Below, piece by piece: positions 13,600-27,520 of a stretch of DNA of 64,000 nucleotides (position 1 is its first letter; the number at the start of each line of letters is the position of its first letter). A program made the translations under genes and the position numbers. Origin of the DNA: Lanius collurio. Lineage: Eukaryota; Chordata; Aves; Passeriformes; Laniidae. Where the stretch lies: contig JACBWW010000023.1 of NCBI GenBank assembly GCA_020086605.1, positions 4,669,018 through 4,733,017 on the forward strand. Direction: 5' to 3'. The notes beneath the pieces were generated by a model. The model ran no database searches and had not been told where the DNA came from. It saw nothing but the letters and a program-made list of their open reading frames with translations.

Positions 13600-14160
13600 T
13601 ACAGCAACCACCACATTTGGCATGGAAGCCTCTCCTGGAAGCAGTCTTGCAGATAAACAAGCAGATATGCTGGCCTGGTGAACAGATGAGGAGGAAATAG
13701 CTGGGTTCCCCATGACAGATCTATTGTGGCGATGAAGAGAAAATTCAGGCAAAACATTTGGTTATGTGGTAGTGCAGAGGATTAGTCAAACGTTATAATT
13801 AATGCCACTAGTGCTAAAAAGACATCAGGGATGTGGGATGTGTTGATTGTTTCTTCTTTCTCTTTATACTGTTTCCTCTCCCTTGCAGCTGTGGGGCTGT
13901 GCCAGCGAAAGCCCCCGAGAGCGAGCTTTAGCCGCTGCTCCTCTGTAACTGCATCATTACCTCACTCCAAACAAAGTCCTTTTTTTTTGTCAATAGAGGA
14001 TGAAAACATTATTGGATTCGGGAGCTCATAGAGTTCCTGTACGCAGCTAGGGATGAAGAGGATAGATTTATGAAATGGACCATTTCAAATGGCATTATCT
14101 TCCCACAGTGAGGAACACCTTTCATAAATCATGGGTGAGCACTTGCAAAAGAAAGCATTT
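13600..14160. promoter_or_regulatory. Enhancer-like candidate conserved non-coding block
   Basis: The block mixes AT-rich homeodomain-type cores with CpG-containing GC-rich pieces and little simple repeat. Examples are GTTATAATTAATGCC near 13793-13807, GCATCATTACCTCACTCC near 13951-13968 and the inverted repeat GAAATG-GAC-CATTTC near 14073-14087. A good splice-acceptor-like tract ending CCCTTGCAG at 13888 precedes the CpG-bearing part, and a donor-like GGTGAGC lies near 14133, so a non-coding exon is also possible. Conservation was not tested. Confidence 0.25.
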
Positions 14161-15255
14161 GTTATTCCTGCCATATATTGTTTTTGCATCCTCTACTATG
14201 GGTTCTTGGGATGGGGGAAAATCTTCTGTTTGCATTTTTTTTTCTTCCCTAATATTTAGTGGTTTTTATCTACAATTACAGGGAAATTCAGAACATGAAT
14301 TTTTAGCTTACCTTTGTTTAGCTGAGCCTCAGTTTTCTGGTGTGGGTATGAAGCCAACTATTTCTTACACACTTCCAATATTGCAGGGCATTCTCTGCCT
14401 CATTATGTAGCAGGAGGTCAACTGGGAAGAGGAGTTAAAGTATAGACAAAAAACTTGTTATTTTTTAAGGCTGGAAGGTTAGTGCTATTTTATAGGTATT
14501 TTTGCTTCTTAAACTCAAAGACCCTATTTTTGCTGCATTAATAAAGCTGTCTCTGATGCCTTTTGAACTCACCAACACCTATACATTGTACTGGGTGGGA
14601 AGAGAGTTTTTTCTGTGTTGTCAGTATTTTTTCTGTACTTTTCACAACCCAATATTGCAATAATTTTACCAGGGAGTCTGACACCACTTGGGATAAATGC
14701 AGGTCTCCATTAAACCTGTAACTAGCCTGATGTGAAAAGTCAACATTTATTACACGGTATTATTTGTGTGGATATTTTGAAATCATCCTTTTGCTCCAGA
14801 GAGGAAACTTTTGAGAATGCTCCAGGAGAGCAACTTGTCATTACCTGTAATGAGCCAAGGAGAAAGGCCTTGATTTTGGGAAACGTGTTTTGACCAGAAC
14901 TGATAGAAAGATAAAGGTGATGGTAGTGAAGCAAAATTGCCAGTGTTTAAGAATAGAACAAAAGGAAGCATGAACTGGATATTGGAGTGTGCGTTAAATT
15001 CAGAATATTAGCTAGAAATTAAAGAAATTATTATAGTAAGTAATTCCTAGTTTGGACCCCCCAGAACGCTGAAGCTGGGAAAGGTCAGACTCCATGCCTC
15101 CTCATGGAGCTCAGTAAAAATTAATTTTTTCTACACCACCATTCCATGTGTTTATACCCCAGTGGAAGCTCATCATACTGAAAACAAAGGACAGGCTGTA
15201 GCAAGGCAAAGGGTGACATTTCTTCAATTTGAAATGTTTGTCTTGGCTACCTGGC

Positions 15256-15282
15256 TTTTTTTTTTTTTTTTTTTTTTTTTTT
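15256..15282. repeat. poly(T) run, 27 bases
   Basis: Uninterrupted T run followed by GGCAAATGAATG. It may be a minus-strand retroposition tail or a simple repeat. No retroposed body was recognised beside it. Confidence 0.9.
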
Positions 15283-18200
15283 GGCAAATGAATGTGGGGA
15301 AGGAGCAAGTGGCTCAGTATTTTAATACACATATTTTTTTACAGAGCCCATCATAATATGACAAGAGTTTCATTATTGTATTAATGTGTAATTCATAGAA
15401 TACTGAATGAAATGTATTTATTTCCTTATAGACATTGCTTTTTTTTCTCTTGGATGTGCTTACAAAAGCCTCTATTAAGGCCAGAGCATAGATGAGAGAA
15501 GCCTATTGCTGCCAACATGAAGCTCAGAGCTTCCTCTGCAGTGGAAACTGAGAGATCAAGTCAAGGTCAAACTCACTATTTATTCCTGAAATTTCTGCAG
15601 ACACTGTTATTTAGGTGTAATGAGCCCTGCTTGGATCCGGTTTGGAAAGATACAAAAGCTTTGAACTTTTAAGTTTGGAGGCTCCAGTTACATATGTGGG
15701 TATCTGAACCCTGAATCTGAAGGCTTGGCATTTTAGATGTTGACTTTCCACAGGGTTTAGGAGAGCTTGTTCCTGTGATAGTGAAAATGTGTTTTGCTGA
15801 GGGCTTAGAAACTCCTACCAGGAGTATAAACTTCCCTGGTCACGGGCTCTGCTCTGCTGGGGCTTGGGCAGCTCCTGTGTTCACTGAACACATGGATGTG
15901 TGAGGAGGGGAGAAAAAGCATTTCATCAGCCATGCCAAAAGTGTGTATTAAAGCTGTAAGTGGCATTCCATTCAGCAGTGTGCCACATTGTATTTTTTTA
16001 TGAGTAAACAGGAGGCAGATTGTGGCTGAAAAAACTCTTTCCCATCACATGTGGGAACCTTGTACAGGAGTTTGTTGGATACAGATAGCAGCAGCTTCTT
16101 GTGGGAAATAATGAAATCTTTTCTTCTTTGGATTTCTTGAAAGGCTTGATATATAATAATATTGGTTATGTCATTACAGTAGAAGAATTGCTTTTCTAAC
16201 CGAGCTGAGGTATTGAACAATACTGTGTATAATGGATAAAAATGGTTCTCCTGGATAAGGAGAGACAAGTATTGTCACCCCTGTTTTGACATGTATGTAT
16301 GGTATATTTGCCTTTTTTTTTCCTTCTGACATCCATTATGAGGGCAGGGTGTGTGAATTTTTTTTGCTGGTTTCAGGCTTTGAAGATCTTTATGCTGTAG
16401 CTGAGGTCAGGAATTCCCCATGTACTGTTCTGCCTCAATGAATGGCAGGTAGCTGTTTTACCTCTGTTAGTATATGGGTATCACCACTTTGTTTTAATGC
16501 TTCAGTGTTTAAAGCTGTTAAATAAAGGCAGGATTCATCAAGAACTGTTTTAATAGGACTGTCAGGTAGCTGCAGTGCCCCTGATTTAAATGAGTAAGCA
16601 ACACCTATGGGCAAATGATCTTTCTGCACACAGGAATTAATTACAATTCAGTACTGATGAACTTTTATGAGCTAGTTAATTTTTAAAAGATGCTGTGTAT
16701 GGTTTATTGAAATTAAAAGAAAGTGACAGCTTTCTGCCCCTACCCTCATAAAATTCTGTCCTGCATATAATACTGACCTAATTTAGTTCAAAGGCGCTGG
16801 ATCTCCTCTTTAACACTTCACTGTGTAAAGGCCAGTTGAAGGTTTCAGTACTCCTCAAGTAAACAGAAAAGCTTTCTGGTTATCCATGTTATGTTGGCTT
16901 TTATCAGTAGGCAAGTTCTAAACTCCTCACCCGTTGTCCTTGATTACCCTCAAAATAATTTTTTAAACAAAGTGCAGCTCAAATTCCCCATCAGGTTACA
17001 AAACACCCATTTATAGCATGTTATGAATGAATATTGATTATAAAACAGTGCACCATACACCACAGGACTGCAGATATTTTTATGGTGTGGATCTTCTGGT
17101 GAAAAAATTTCATGGGCCACTGCCCTCCCTAATTATGACTATAGGACACAGCTCACTTCCTATTCAAGCCAGCACCACATTTTCTTTTATTTGTAGTCAC
17201 ATAACATTCTTGTGGAAAAGTAAAGGAGCAGCTTATGGGAAAAGGTAATATTATGAAGGCATTTTGGTTGGTACTGTCCCAAGAATCTGGCTAAGGGCTG
17301 CTGCTGTTCGAGTCAGTTGTAAAAAGTTACTTTGAGCAATACCAAGCAGTGCTCCAAAATATCAGTGAGAATTTACTTATTTTCTTACTACTGTTTGAAG
17401 TCTTCCTTCCCTTCAATGACCTTCACAAACCCACAGACCATGAATTTTCAAACCTCTGGTTTATGGTCAAAATTTTGTAAAAAACCTATTTTTTTCATCC
17501 CAAAGCCGCATTTTTTTATGATATTTGACTTCCTTGATCCATGTCAGGGTGTTTTTGTAGAAGTTCATGCCATGCCTGTGAAACCTGACAGCACAAACCA
17601 GTGTTGGGTGATTGCTGTTGGACAGTGGCAGTGCTGCACTTCAGCCAGTGTGGATCTGCAAGGAGGAGTCTTCTGGGGTTCAGTGTTCCAGTAACATCTA
17701 ATCACTTTTATGAATTGACCTGTCCAATAGACAAGACAAGAAATTAGCCTTCTCTTAAGTATTTAAAATGTCTGGTGAAGAAGTAGAAAAATTCCAAATA
17801 AATATAAACCCCTTTTCCTCCCTAGTAGGAGAGTTTGATAGATATTATATTTTCTGAAGCCACTTAGATTTTTACTTCGTGCCTTTTCCTGAAGCAATAA
17901 AGATGAGAATATTAATACTCCAAAATTTAAGGGAGAAAAAAATGGGTGCAAGAAGTCTCCTGCATTTATGTCTATCCTATAGCTAAATTTTTATATCTAT
18001 TTTAGGACAGGTGCATTGAGGATTTTCAGTATAAACTCAGGTGAGAGTGAAAAGGGGTTTCCTTTCCTTTTGGAAGGTTCTACTGAGCAAAAACTGAGCA
18101 CAGCTGCTCCAACTGGACGTTTGCACAAGGAATGTTAATTTTCATGCCTCAGTATAGAAATCTCAAGTTTCCTGGATGAATTAGCTGTTAATGGATTTCT

Positions 18201-21200
18201 AAAATGTACCACTAATGGCGTGGGAGAATGTAGTCTGTGCTGAGGCCAGAACATGGGCTGTAATCAGATAACCTGATATTATAATAAAGCCAGAGGATAA
18301 TACTTTGCATTGCTCAGTGTAGCAGTTGGCCTGCCCCGTAGTCTACAGGCTTTGGCACTACAAGAAGTGGTGTTTCACCTATCAGCTATTTATAACAGCT
18401 TTTACTTCCTGTGTACACTAAACTGAAAATATGGTTTCAAACTATAAGAGTGAAGTATATAGTGTCCCAAAATAACCATTTCAGGGCTCTCTGGCAAAGT
18501 TCAGGTTGATTTGCCTCACAGTGGACATATAATGATGCCACTGACAAAACACGAGCAATTAAATAACTTTTGTTCTTAAATTACGGGTTTGTGACCAAGG
18601 ACAGGCTGCAAGAAGTCAAAGAAATGAACAGAGTCTGCTATTTTTCATAACATGGCAGAGAAAATGAGTGGACTCCTGAAAACTTATGAGATCAGAGTGT
18701 TTGTCAGATTGTTTCATTTTTACAAAACAATTATTCTCTAAGTCGGTTATTGTCTCCCTGTTAGTGGTCACTATGTAGCCACTGCATTTTTTGGGAGAGA
18801 CAATTTGTTAGGAGTTTAAGTGTGCATCTGTGTGGACACATACTTGTGTTTTTTGGTCCATAGCTACTTATTTAGCTGAACGGTGCAATGCTTGTGTGCA
18901 CTTCTTACAGTGCTTCAGCCTGGAGCTGCTGCTGGGATGCTATTTTTGTAAATAGCACACCTGTGCTTTTATGACAGCTGGTTTTATTTTCATGCTCATT
19001 GTTTAGTTTGCCTACCTGTTTGTCAGTCAGTGCCTCCCACTAACTTTTGAACTCAGACTTGTTTCAGCCAAATAGGTCTGAAGTCTCCAGGTAGCTGCGT
19101 TCTTCCCAGATTGCAGAAAGCTGGCAGGCAGAGCAGCAGACAGAGACTCAAATCAGTGCTCTTGCTACAGCAGAGTGGGAGAAATTCAGCCTTTACATCT
19201 TCTGAGTGGCTGCTGGCTGCCAGCTGGCACATGTGCCCTGGGCAGCTGGGGCAGAGCTGCAGGACACCACACACTCTGCCTCCTGCCTGGCTGTTGGGAC
19301 AGCACGGAGGGAGAATGTGCAGAGCATGGGGAGGTGGCTCTGTAGGGGCTCCAAGGAAAGGCAGAGTCAGTGGTTGGAGAGGGGCTGGAGGCCCTGCAGA
19401 TGGGGTTGAGGACATGGGGAGGGTAATGAGGTGCTTGGGGATGGGTAGGTGACCACTTTGCCATGAGGAGTCAACGTGATGGACACAAAACCTGCATTTG
19501 TTCTGATTACGAGTGTAGTTGTGTTTTAGCTTAGCCTAATTACTGCTCTTGACTCAGCTCAACACATAATGTTGCATGTCATGCTGTCCTACTTTTAATT
19601 TCACAGCTGAACACATTTCCATTGTTCTAATCCCCTTTTCCAAGCCTTGTGTTCCTCCATCTGGAGGACATGCAAGGTGTTTGACCTGCGCTACGGACAG
19701 GAGCTCTGGATGATCCTTTGGGGGAATATCACTGGAAACACACAGGCAAAATGCTTCTCCTCAGGTGCTGACTTTCCATTTTCTATAAAAAGTGGAGCTG
19801 GCGTTCCTGGACTTTTCCTGGGTGTCAGGTGTTCACCAAGATGATGAGGTAGACCCTTTGGATCTGGTGAAGGCAGTACCAGCAGTTTTACAGCTAAGAA
19901 TGGAACAGATCAAAGACTGATAACTGATTTTGTAAGTAGAGACACAGTTTAAATATCATAGTGTTGGCTCAGATAGATTTTTTCTGAAATAATCTGTCCA
20001 ATTCTAGGTACTCCCCCTTTATTTTGTGTTTGTTTGCAAACTTTACATGCTGCTCAATTGGGTTTTCTTGGCATAAGGAGAATCCACTTTAGTACCAATC
20101 CTGCGAAGTTATGTAGTTTTTTCCTCAGCCTGTTTATTTGGCTTGTGATTGCTAATGGTCTGCTCTGAAGATATGTTTCAAGATGTACAAATATCTCTGG
20201 AACATGGGGACCTAACAAAATGTTTTGATTAAATCTAGTGCAGTTTTTTCTTCATCAAAAAGTAAGGTGAACTTATTCTCCCCAAAATGGATATCAATAT
20301 TTTCTAAATCATATTTCAACATTTTTCACTTGATTATGCTGATGACAATAATCCATCTCTCTTTGTCAGTGACTATTTGAAAGATGGATTTTTATGTTTA
20401 AAGAGTGGGGTTTTTTTTTAGAGTATGGATAGTATAATAAAGTTTCTATAAATGTTCTACTGCTGGCAGTTGAAATTATATTTGTGACATCATAACCCTT
20501 CTGAGCTGGACATGCACTTATTAATTAAACACCCTTTTAAATGTGTCCCAGAGACCTGTGCTGTGGCTGCTAGAATGCTCAGGGAAACAAGGATGTCCTT
20601 TCTGAAAGTCTGTTGCTCTGTCTTTAGAATTGCTTAATGTCATCTGTAGTGCGAGCTCTAGGAGCTGGAGGGAGTGACCCTTGTGGATGTGGAATTAGTA
20701 GATTGAAGTGATGTGCCATTTTTTATCTTGCTGCATTTAATTATTTATATTCCTTGGTGAGATAAATCCAAAAGACCATGGTAATGATTCTGTTGCTTCA
20801 TTGATTTTTTTGATGTGTACTCATCGTCCAAGAAAGAGTGGTAAACTTGGACTTTAACATAAAAGTTATGTTGTGCCTTAAAAGAAACATGAAAATATAT
20901 ACAGCATATTCATATTTAACTTTTATGCCTGTCCTCTTAAACCACAGAAAATCCTGTGTTTGAAATTTCTGTTATTTTTCAAACTCAATAATGTGTTTAG
21001 TTGCAATACTGTCAGAATTATTTCACTGTTTCAATAAAAACTGTGGGAAATTCACTAAAGAGTTTTGTTTCTCATGTAATCAAAAATTATCCCATTCTAA
21101 AATTCTGAATTATATATCAGTAACTGTAGAAGAAGAGAGCCTGGAATCAAGCAGTTTTGCTTATGGCTTGTATTCCAGCTAAGTTTAGGAGGAATGTTAT

Positions 21201-24200
21201 GCCCAATGATTCTAACAGAAACCCCTCACTAACAACTTTATCACAGTGATAAGAATAAAAATTTTATGCTATTTACTTCACTGAGTGCCAGAAAATACAT
21301 ATGTGCAAATATCATCTGCTTAATCTATGTGCCAGACAGGTCTGTTTTAAAGTATATGCCAAGATTCACTTAATGGGACTGCTGCCAGTTTTTAAATTTA
21401 CTCTCTAGTATTTTGGGAAAAATGGCATCAAATATTTCACTTTGGGTAGAACACAGGGGGACACATCCCTGACAACAGATATCCAGAAATGGTTGAAGCC
21501 CATGGTTTTCAAGGCCTGTGGCAGAATGTCTTTATATACAGTAATTGTTGTGATGTGGTAGTGTAAGATTTATGATGTCCTTAACACTTCATGCCCTAGG
21601 AGATTGTGACTTATAAATTATGTGCCAGTGTGTCAAAGAATACCTGTCCTGCTTGGGGTTCTGTTGTTTGTGGGTTTGGTGGGGTGTTTTTTTGAGGGGA
21701 GTGTGGGTTATTTGGTTGGGTTTGCTTTGTTGTTGGGGTTTTTTGTGTGAATATGGGGTTTTTTTACAGTGGTGCATTTTTTTTGTGGGTATAATGTAAT
21801 GAACATGCAATACAATACAGCATTATCCACTAAAAACTCATTGTTTTCAAATAATTATCTTGAAGTATTATTCAAAACACTGCAAGTATTTTGTCTCTAT
21901 ACAGCTGGTGACTCTTGGCAGTGTTTTGACAGATCCCTTTCCGCTGAGAGTGGGGGATAGAGCAGCTATTTATTATTTGGTTTAAAATTTCTTGATTTTT
22001 TTTTCCCCTCCAACTCTCTTAAATCCTGACTGTGTTCTTCTCATGGATGTCCCTGCAAACCTATGAATTTATAAAGACGTTTTTCAGAGAAGTGTTTAAA
22101 AGATCTGTGTTCTCTTGGCTTATGCTTCCTTGAAGCTTTTGTTTTAGGGTTTAATATGCCTTAAATTGTAATTTTGGTAAGTGCTACAGAAACTGGGAAG
22201 TTTCTGCTGATGTTTTTGCTGATGTCCTGACTGATAGCTTGACCTCATGCCACCTCCTGATGGACACTTCTCCACAGTTAGTGTCATCTTTTTAAAATGG
22301 GGATTATGGAGAAAGGGAGAATTTAGGGTTTTGAGTATCTGTAGTAGAGGGGAAGTCTCTGAAATAGAGAGACTTTGGTACTTTGTGGCAAAATTCATCC
22401 ATAACTGGACTTGAGCGCTGCGACCTTGGCACACCCGGAGTCACTGAGGTGTTTAAGTGTGCTCACACTCATCACCACTCCACTTGGTAAAGCACAGAGG
22501 TGCTTCCTTAGGTCACAGAGAAAAGCAGCCTCAAATGCCTCCCTGGTAGCCACTCTGGCCTGCAACCCCATCCTGGTGTGCCCTGAGCCTGTCGTTTCCC
22601 CGAGCCCATGGATTTGTCTGTGCAGAACAGAGATATCCCAGCTCCAGGTGACTGCAGGAGGAGTTCTGGCTGTAGGAAGGATGGGGCCCAAGCCCTGCAT
22701 CCCTTTAACCCTGTATCTGTTTCCTGTGGAGCCTCTGTAATTCATAACACGGTCACGTTATTCAGGAATGTTTCCTTAGACAGATTCTATCTCTGAGAGC
22801 TTAAGTCGAGGGATTTTCAAACAGTCACTTGATTTATGTATGTGAACATGTAGCTCATAAGAGGAGTTTATTTTACAACTTCTTTAGTACTGTGCACCAG
22901 AAAACCTCCAGTAATTTTAACTCCCTTAATGTTCTTTTCTTCTGTTATGGACTCTTCATGTGTAAGGTGATTTCTCATCACTTTAGGAATTTTGTAAAAT
23001 TACATGGTGAGGAAGGTGTCTGATTCTTCCATCTTTGATTTCATTCTTTGGTGCTGGTGGTTTATTGTCACTGTGCCAGCAGATGCAGTTTCAGTTCTCA
23101 GTCCTGTCTTAGCTTTGTTTGCTGCATATTTATATATATGTTGCTGTATGAACTGTTTTTGTGTGAATAGATTCAAATTTTGTCCATGTAAAAACACAAA
23201 TTCTAAGACATTATTTTTTCATAGTTTGAAGATGTACCTTCCTGAAAGTCAGATATCATCTGAATTTATTTTTCATTTAGGTGAGTGAAATATTGTGTTG
23301 TCTTTTTAAGTCTGGGACTGAGCAACTGCGTGTTCAACCACAGTTGCTTTTTGAGGTTTTGATTCCCATTTGAAATGGTCCTTTTAATGTCATCTTTAAT
23401 TTAATCAGATAATGTCATCAAAATAACATTTAACCTATTACTGCAAATTCACTGCATTATTAGCTGGTGTAACAGACAAAAAAGATAGTATGAACCCCCA
23501 TGGAAATCTATGCTTCCAGGAAAAATGGATACAGTTCATAGAAGCTCTATATTTAATTTGCAGTTTCAAAGCACTCTCTATGGAAAGATTTTATGAGTCT
23601 GAAATAATTTAAAAACACTTTCCAGGAGAACCCATAACACCCACCAACTTAGTCTGATTTTTAAAATAATTTTTTGCCCGGTTTTAACATAAGATGAACA
23701 AGACGTTTGACACAGTCACAGAAATATTCTTGTAAGTCTACTCTGCGTTAAAAGTGTGGGTCTTGGGTGAGTATTTGCATCCATAAATTGAAAGTCAATT
23801 GACTTTTTGTTTCTAGCATAGGTACATTAAGATTTGATGTAATTTTATTTTTCATTTTAGAATCTTACACAAAGTTTGATGGGTTGCAACATGTTTAAGA
23901 TTTAAAAATATTTTAAAATATCCCTTTCTGTGACCACTGCTGACAGCCTGAACTTCCAGTGTTGCCTGCATTCTTTCTTGTAGATAATTCTCATCAAAAT
24001 TCTAGGATTTTTTTCCGGTTTAAAATACTATGAATTATTCTTTGTAAAGTGTTCCATTACTGATGCAGAAATGTTTTGTGCAGTGTGCTTTCTGTCATTC
24101 CTGACCAGAAATAATCTCTGATGCTCAAAGAATTCCTGAAATGAGATGCAACTCTTCTGAATTTACTGGTAATTAGCAAAACTGAGGAATGCAGAAGGGA

Positions 24201-25221
24201 ACAGTGAGCAGGGGTAATCACTCTTGCTTAGGATGGAAAGGAAAATTGTTTTGCATTTAGTAGAAACAAACTTTTTAAAAGGAAATTTTCAGTTGATGAT
24301 GTTGAAAAGGCATCTTCAAGTTATTATGTTTTTAAGAAAAGTGTCTGTTTAGTTTGCACAAGAATAGGACTAGAAATGTAAAAGTGCAACAAAAAAGGCA
24401 CATCTGGTTATTTTAATCTTGTCAGGAAGAGATTATCAGAATCTACTGAAACCACAGCAAAGATTTCTGTCCCACTGCTTAGTGTTTGATGGCTTTAAGA
24501 AAGTTATCTGAGTGTTTGACTTTATGGTAGATCTTCACAAGATTTCTTGCTATTTTACCTTTATTTTTTATGTTTCTATTTGTCTGCATAGACCAGGCTT
24601 CTTTGTCTACTAATTCAAGATTTCTTCTCATCCTTTGAAATACTGAATCCTGACAATAAACCCACTATCTTTTGGGACCTGTATGCCCTTAGCAAGGTAT
24701 TCAGTGTCCCAGGTTTGTCTTCAGTGTTGTGATGTTCCACTGTGTCAGCTCTTTGGGGGCTCTATGGATGCTTTTAATATTTTCATCATGAGCTCAGAGG
24801 AAGCATGGATTTAGATTTGGGTTTGCATGGCCTTGGAAAATAAGACTTTATGTGGAGGAAGGAAGAGTTTCTGTGATGAGAACAACCTTGCTCTCAGTCA
24901 TACAAATGTCAGTGTTGTCAGTTCAGTAATCTCAGCTTCCACCTTTGAACACACAGAGAAGGATTCTGTAAAAGTCACCACAGAAAACACAACAAAGCAT
25001 TTCTCAGCTCAAAACCAACACAAAACTAACTCCTGGAATTACACCAGGAAACAAATTAACAATGTCTCTGAGGTCCAGCTCTTTGGATGTGCTGTATCAG
25101 AAATGCCTCTTAGCAGTAACAGAACTGACATTTCCATGTGGTTTCTTAAGATAACTTGATGTAAAACTTGTGGCAGCAACCCATTATAGAGGTGACCAGT
25201 TTTACTCTTAAAGAGAGAAAA

Positions 25222-25233
25222 CCCCCCCCCCCC
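25222..25233. repeat. poly(C) run, 12 bases
   Basis: Twelve consecutive C residues between GAGAGAAAA and AAAACTC. Long C/G mononucleotide runs are less common than A/T runs in vertebrate DNA and are prone to length error in assembly. Confidence 0.9.
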
Positions 25234-27520
25234 AAAACTCTTTTTCTCCCAGAAAAAACTACTGCAGATAATGTGACCATAAAAATTGTGCTGTGTAAAA
25301 TTGTTCCATGAGCACACAGGCTCTACCACGTTGCTACTGAAGGGTCTTCTGGAATCTTTTCATGGTGTTATTTCTCTTCACCTTTAATATTATAGACAAA
25401 TATGAGGATATAAACAGGGAGAAAATTCAATTGCTCAGAAAGGAAAGTTATCTAACCATTTATTAAATCCTGTCACCTCAGCTGTCAGGTAGGAGGGGCT
25501 TTCCTGCCAAAGATACTGAAGATCATCTGTATGTACAATGAGATGAACCTGATCACAACAGCAAGCTGCTATAAAATTAATGTTATACTTCAAGGAAAAC
25601 AATAAATGTCTGAGATTTGGAGACCAGTATCAGTTATGGATTCCTCAGCAGTGCAAAACTTATTTTTACCTGCTCATGTTCAAACCAGTATCAGTTTAGT
25701 CCATTCTCTGCACAAGATGCCATTCTAGCACACACTGAAACTAAGGAACCCCACAAACATGCACTCCATACATTACATTTTTACCAAGTATGTGTTTTGA
25801 ATATGCTTATTGATAGAAAATTTTTTATTGTGCCTTGGTAAAATTCAGTTTCTGAAGTTGGTGGTTCTGATAAGCACACAACTGCCATGGAAACATTCCC
25901 TTGGCATGGAACTCTACCCTTCTTTCTTCCTGTCTCTCTTTTTTTGATATGCTCTTGGTCTTAAGAGGAAAAATTGTATTTCTGGATTCCACTGCATGGT
26001 GGTGAACTTCACCCTTTTTTACACTTGGGTAACTAAACTAGAAAATTGTAAAAACTCAAAATTAGCCTGAATATCATCCCATTAGCATCACACAATCAGT
26101 GGGACCGATTGTACACCTCAAGTTGTACAGATATTTGGTGGGTTTGTTGACTTTGGAATTATGTGGCTAAACATTCTTTAGGTGTTCTTTTAAACAACCT
26201 GTGCTGGTGTTCATGAAGTTTCTCACAACCTTATTGATTGATTTTTTTATTCTCTTGTAGGTGAAAAGTAGTGGTTTTGCTAATAGCATTTGCCAGAAAA
26301 AAATATGGTTTATTTTAGGTATCTATTTGGGAAAAGTTGATCTAATTTAGTCCATCTTTTCAGCAAATAAATGCTAGGATGTAGAAGCATAATATTTCTT
26401 TGTTCCATTTGCACAGACTAAATAGAAGAAAAAAATATACCTTGTACTTAGTATTTGGGTGTTTCATCAAAGACGAATATGCTTTTCTGACATATTTAAT
26501 AACTTACAGTTATATGATACAGTGTAATGCAACCCATATTGCATAATGCCTGAAACCTGTCACAAAACTCGCTTCATCTTTTCAACTCCAATATTTTAGT
26601 TTATCAGAAAGGAAATGGGGGAACACTGGGAGATGTGAATAAGCAGCTTTTGCCTATTGCTGCATTAGTACAAATATACCAGAAATTTTTTGGAAGCAGC
26701 TGGTTCAAAGGAGGGAAAAAAAAGAAAGAAAAAAATATCCTGAATGTGCAGAGAGGATCCAAGCCATTTTGCTGTCCTTGCTTGGGTAAGAGAAGTCGCT
26801 TCTTTATTTAACTATTATTTCTCTTTTCCAAATAAATATGAGCTGCTTCTAAATAGGGTGATGATAGCAGGTGGTCTCTCAAGCAGAAATTATTTTCAAG
26901 CTGACAAGTATACTGAGCACAGTATAACTACATGTATTTCAGGAAAACATCATGCACGTCTGTTTAAGGATTCATTAACATGGTATAGATTAAACCCATT
27001 GAAGATGGCACAGATTGTTTCATTTTATTACATTCAATTGGATTGGATGTGTGCCATTTGCAAAGAGCAATATTGCCACAAAAAAAGAAGTCTGGCACAT
27101 TTGTCACATAATATTCCCCTATTGAGAATGAACTGTTTCCGAACATCAAAAGGTAAAAATCTGTTTTTCCCTCACCCTCTGCCGTATTAACTGCAAGAAA
27201 ATATGACTGCATGTCTTGTTATGAAGCATTTCAGCAGCACAGTTGCTGTGCCTGGAGTCGTCTCACTTAGTCATTAGGGAGACCTTTGTATTCTTCATGA
27301 TGCCAGGAGTGGAGTTCATCAACCTGCTGACATGCTGCCTCCCCCAGATCTCAGAGCTCGTCCAACTTGTGCTCTCACCCTCGGACATCTCCGTCCCCCA
27401 GAGCCCTCCCTGGGGTCGGGTGTGGGAGGAGAGGGGTGGCCCTGTCCCCGGGAAGGGGGAGCTGCAGAGGCAGCCCCGCTCCCAGATGAAGGAAAACAGC
27501 TGCTATTAAAGAGAGGGTGG

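Larger units (their letters stand above)
14161..27520. other. Long non-coding stretch, no gene recognised
   Basis: No frame here matches a known family. The longest, at 26744-27190 (148 codons, +), has no recognisable domain. GC-richer islets at about 19085-19460 and 22395-22745 are open on both strands, as expected when stop codons are rare by composition. The segment 27300-27520 is GC-rich and directly abuts the LTR-like element on its left. No transposon was recognised apart from the listed runs. Confidence 0.55.

Noticed and set aside
19053..19464. Overlapping 90-120-codon frames on both strands
   Set aside because: GC-rich islet with few stop codons on either strand; simultaneous opposite-strand openness indicates composition, not coding.
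26744..27190. 148-codon plus-strand frame with several cysteines and histidines
   Set aside because: The cysteine/histidine spacing does not form a zinc-finger pattern and no family is recognised.
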